DNA of 6,323 bases from Candidatus Bathyarchaeota archaeon CG07_land_8_20_14_0_80_47_9 (GTDB lineage: Archaea > Thermoproteota > Bathyarchaeia > Bathyarchaeales > Bathycorpusculaceae): assembly GCA_002779555.1 (NCBI GenBank), contig PEWI01000131.1, forward strand, positions 1 through 6,323, read 5' to 3'. Below are positions 5,866 through 6,323 of the stretch, piece after piece. Positions within the stretch are counted from its first letter, which is position 1, and each line of letters opens with the position of its first letter. A program made the position numbers and the translations under genes. The notes beneath the pieces were generated by a model that saw only the letters and a list, made by a program, of their open reading frames with translations, had not been told where the DNA came from and did not search any database.

Positions 5866-6323
5866 CCCAGGCATACCTCTTCCTCAGAAACAGTCTGAGG
5901 AGAAAGTGCAGAACGACCTAGTCTTGGTTGAAGCCGCATTGTATGCGGCTGGGCGCCCGCTGGACCTGAATGAGTTATGTTCAATTCTGAAAACCCGCTC
6001 AAAAAACAAGGCTAGAAAGCTTGCAAAAACGCTCGTGCAGGGATACGCAAGCAGGGACTCCGCGCTTGAGATTTTGGAGCTGAAGGATGAACGATATGTC
6101 TTGCAGTTGAAGGCTGACCTCACCCCGTTCGTCAGAAAACTCGTGAACAAGCCGCTGCTTTCCGCAGGCCCTCTGAAAACGTTGTCTTACATAGCCTACA
6201 GGCAGCCAGTTTCCCAGAAAAGAGTCATAGACCTGCGGGGGCATCACGCTTACGGCCATGTCAAGCAGTTGAAGGAAATGAGCCTCGTCGCCAGCGAAAG
6301 AAGCGGCCGTTCATCCCTTCTCA
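5837..6323 (+). CDS. scpB: Segregation and condensation protein B, 3' end missing
   Basis: ScpB is a dimeric tandem winged-helix protein that binds the central part of the ScpA kleisin in the SMC-ScpAB complex. The window holds 162 residues from the proposed TTG start; the family is usually about 180-200 residues or somewhat longer, so the C-terminal tail lies beyond the right edge. Seen: a charged, poorly conserved N-terminal tail (1-26); the first winged helix beginning LVLVEAALYAAGRPLDLNEL (about 28-47); RYVLQLKADLTPFVRKL, the wing and linker; and the second winged helix with GPLKTLSYIAYRQPVSQKRV (111-130) and DLRG, then HVKQLKEMSLV and SERSGRSSLL. The frame is closed by TGA at 5831 just upstream, and it has no ATG ahead of the first domain. 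TTG 5837 has a good SD; GTG 5906 has GAGGAG only 3 bases away and would trim the N-terminus to just before the first helix. With TTG, scpB overlaps scpA by 29 bases, implying translational coupling and matched stoichiometry. Confidence 0.92.
   Translation, partial: MQEAEKQELNPGIPLPQKQSEEKVQNDLVLVEAALYAAGRPLDLNELCSILKTRSKNKARKLAKTLVQGYASRDSALEILELKDERYVLQLKADLTPFVRKLVNKPLLSAGPLKTLSYIAYRQPVSQKRVIDLRGHHAYGHVKQLKEMSLVASERSGRSSLL

Overview
The window reads as a piece of an archaeal chromosome, best matched to a mesophilic to moderately thermophilic TACK-type lineage such as Bathyarchaeia. This placement is inference. It rests on an archaeal-style SMC (DEIDAHLD Walker B/D-loop and no H-loop histidine), a cysteine-rich HTH regulator and a small uncharacterised protein both of archaeal type, TATA-like boxes upstream of genes, and Shine-Dalgarno (SD) sites with GTG and TTG starts. 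No rRNA, tRNA, mobile element or CRISPR array was seen, and no intergenic gap exceeds about 120 bases.

Left part (1-546): the 5' portion of a flavodiiron protein runs leftward off the window. It diverges from a rightward two-gene unit. The roughly 100-base divergent region holds a 16-base near-perfect palindrome next to a TATA-like box, a plausible operator.

Middle (547-1494): a 131-residue HTH regulator with a C-terminal Cys/His cluster is followed 33 bases later by a 172-residue protein, probably DUF2096, with a GTG start and a strong SD. The two probably form an operon. A short spacer with an 8-base direct repeat and a TATA-like box separates them from the next unit.

Right part (1613-6323): a compact smc-scpA-scpB operon encodes the SMC ATPase, its kleisin and its winged-helix partner. 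Together these form the SMC-ScpAB complex that compacts and helps segregate chromosomes. The genes overlap by 1 base (smc/scpA) and 29 bases (scpA/scpB).

The most unusual local signal is the scpA start. The frame has no ATG or GTG, and its only TTG lies inside the conserved N-terminal region without an SD. A strong GGAGGTG sits 8 bases before an ACG in the context TAACG, where TAATG would be expected. This suggests a true ACG start or a single-base change or error. scpB also lacks an ATG start and appears to use TTG.
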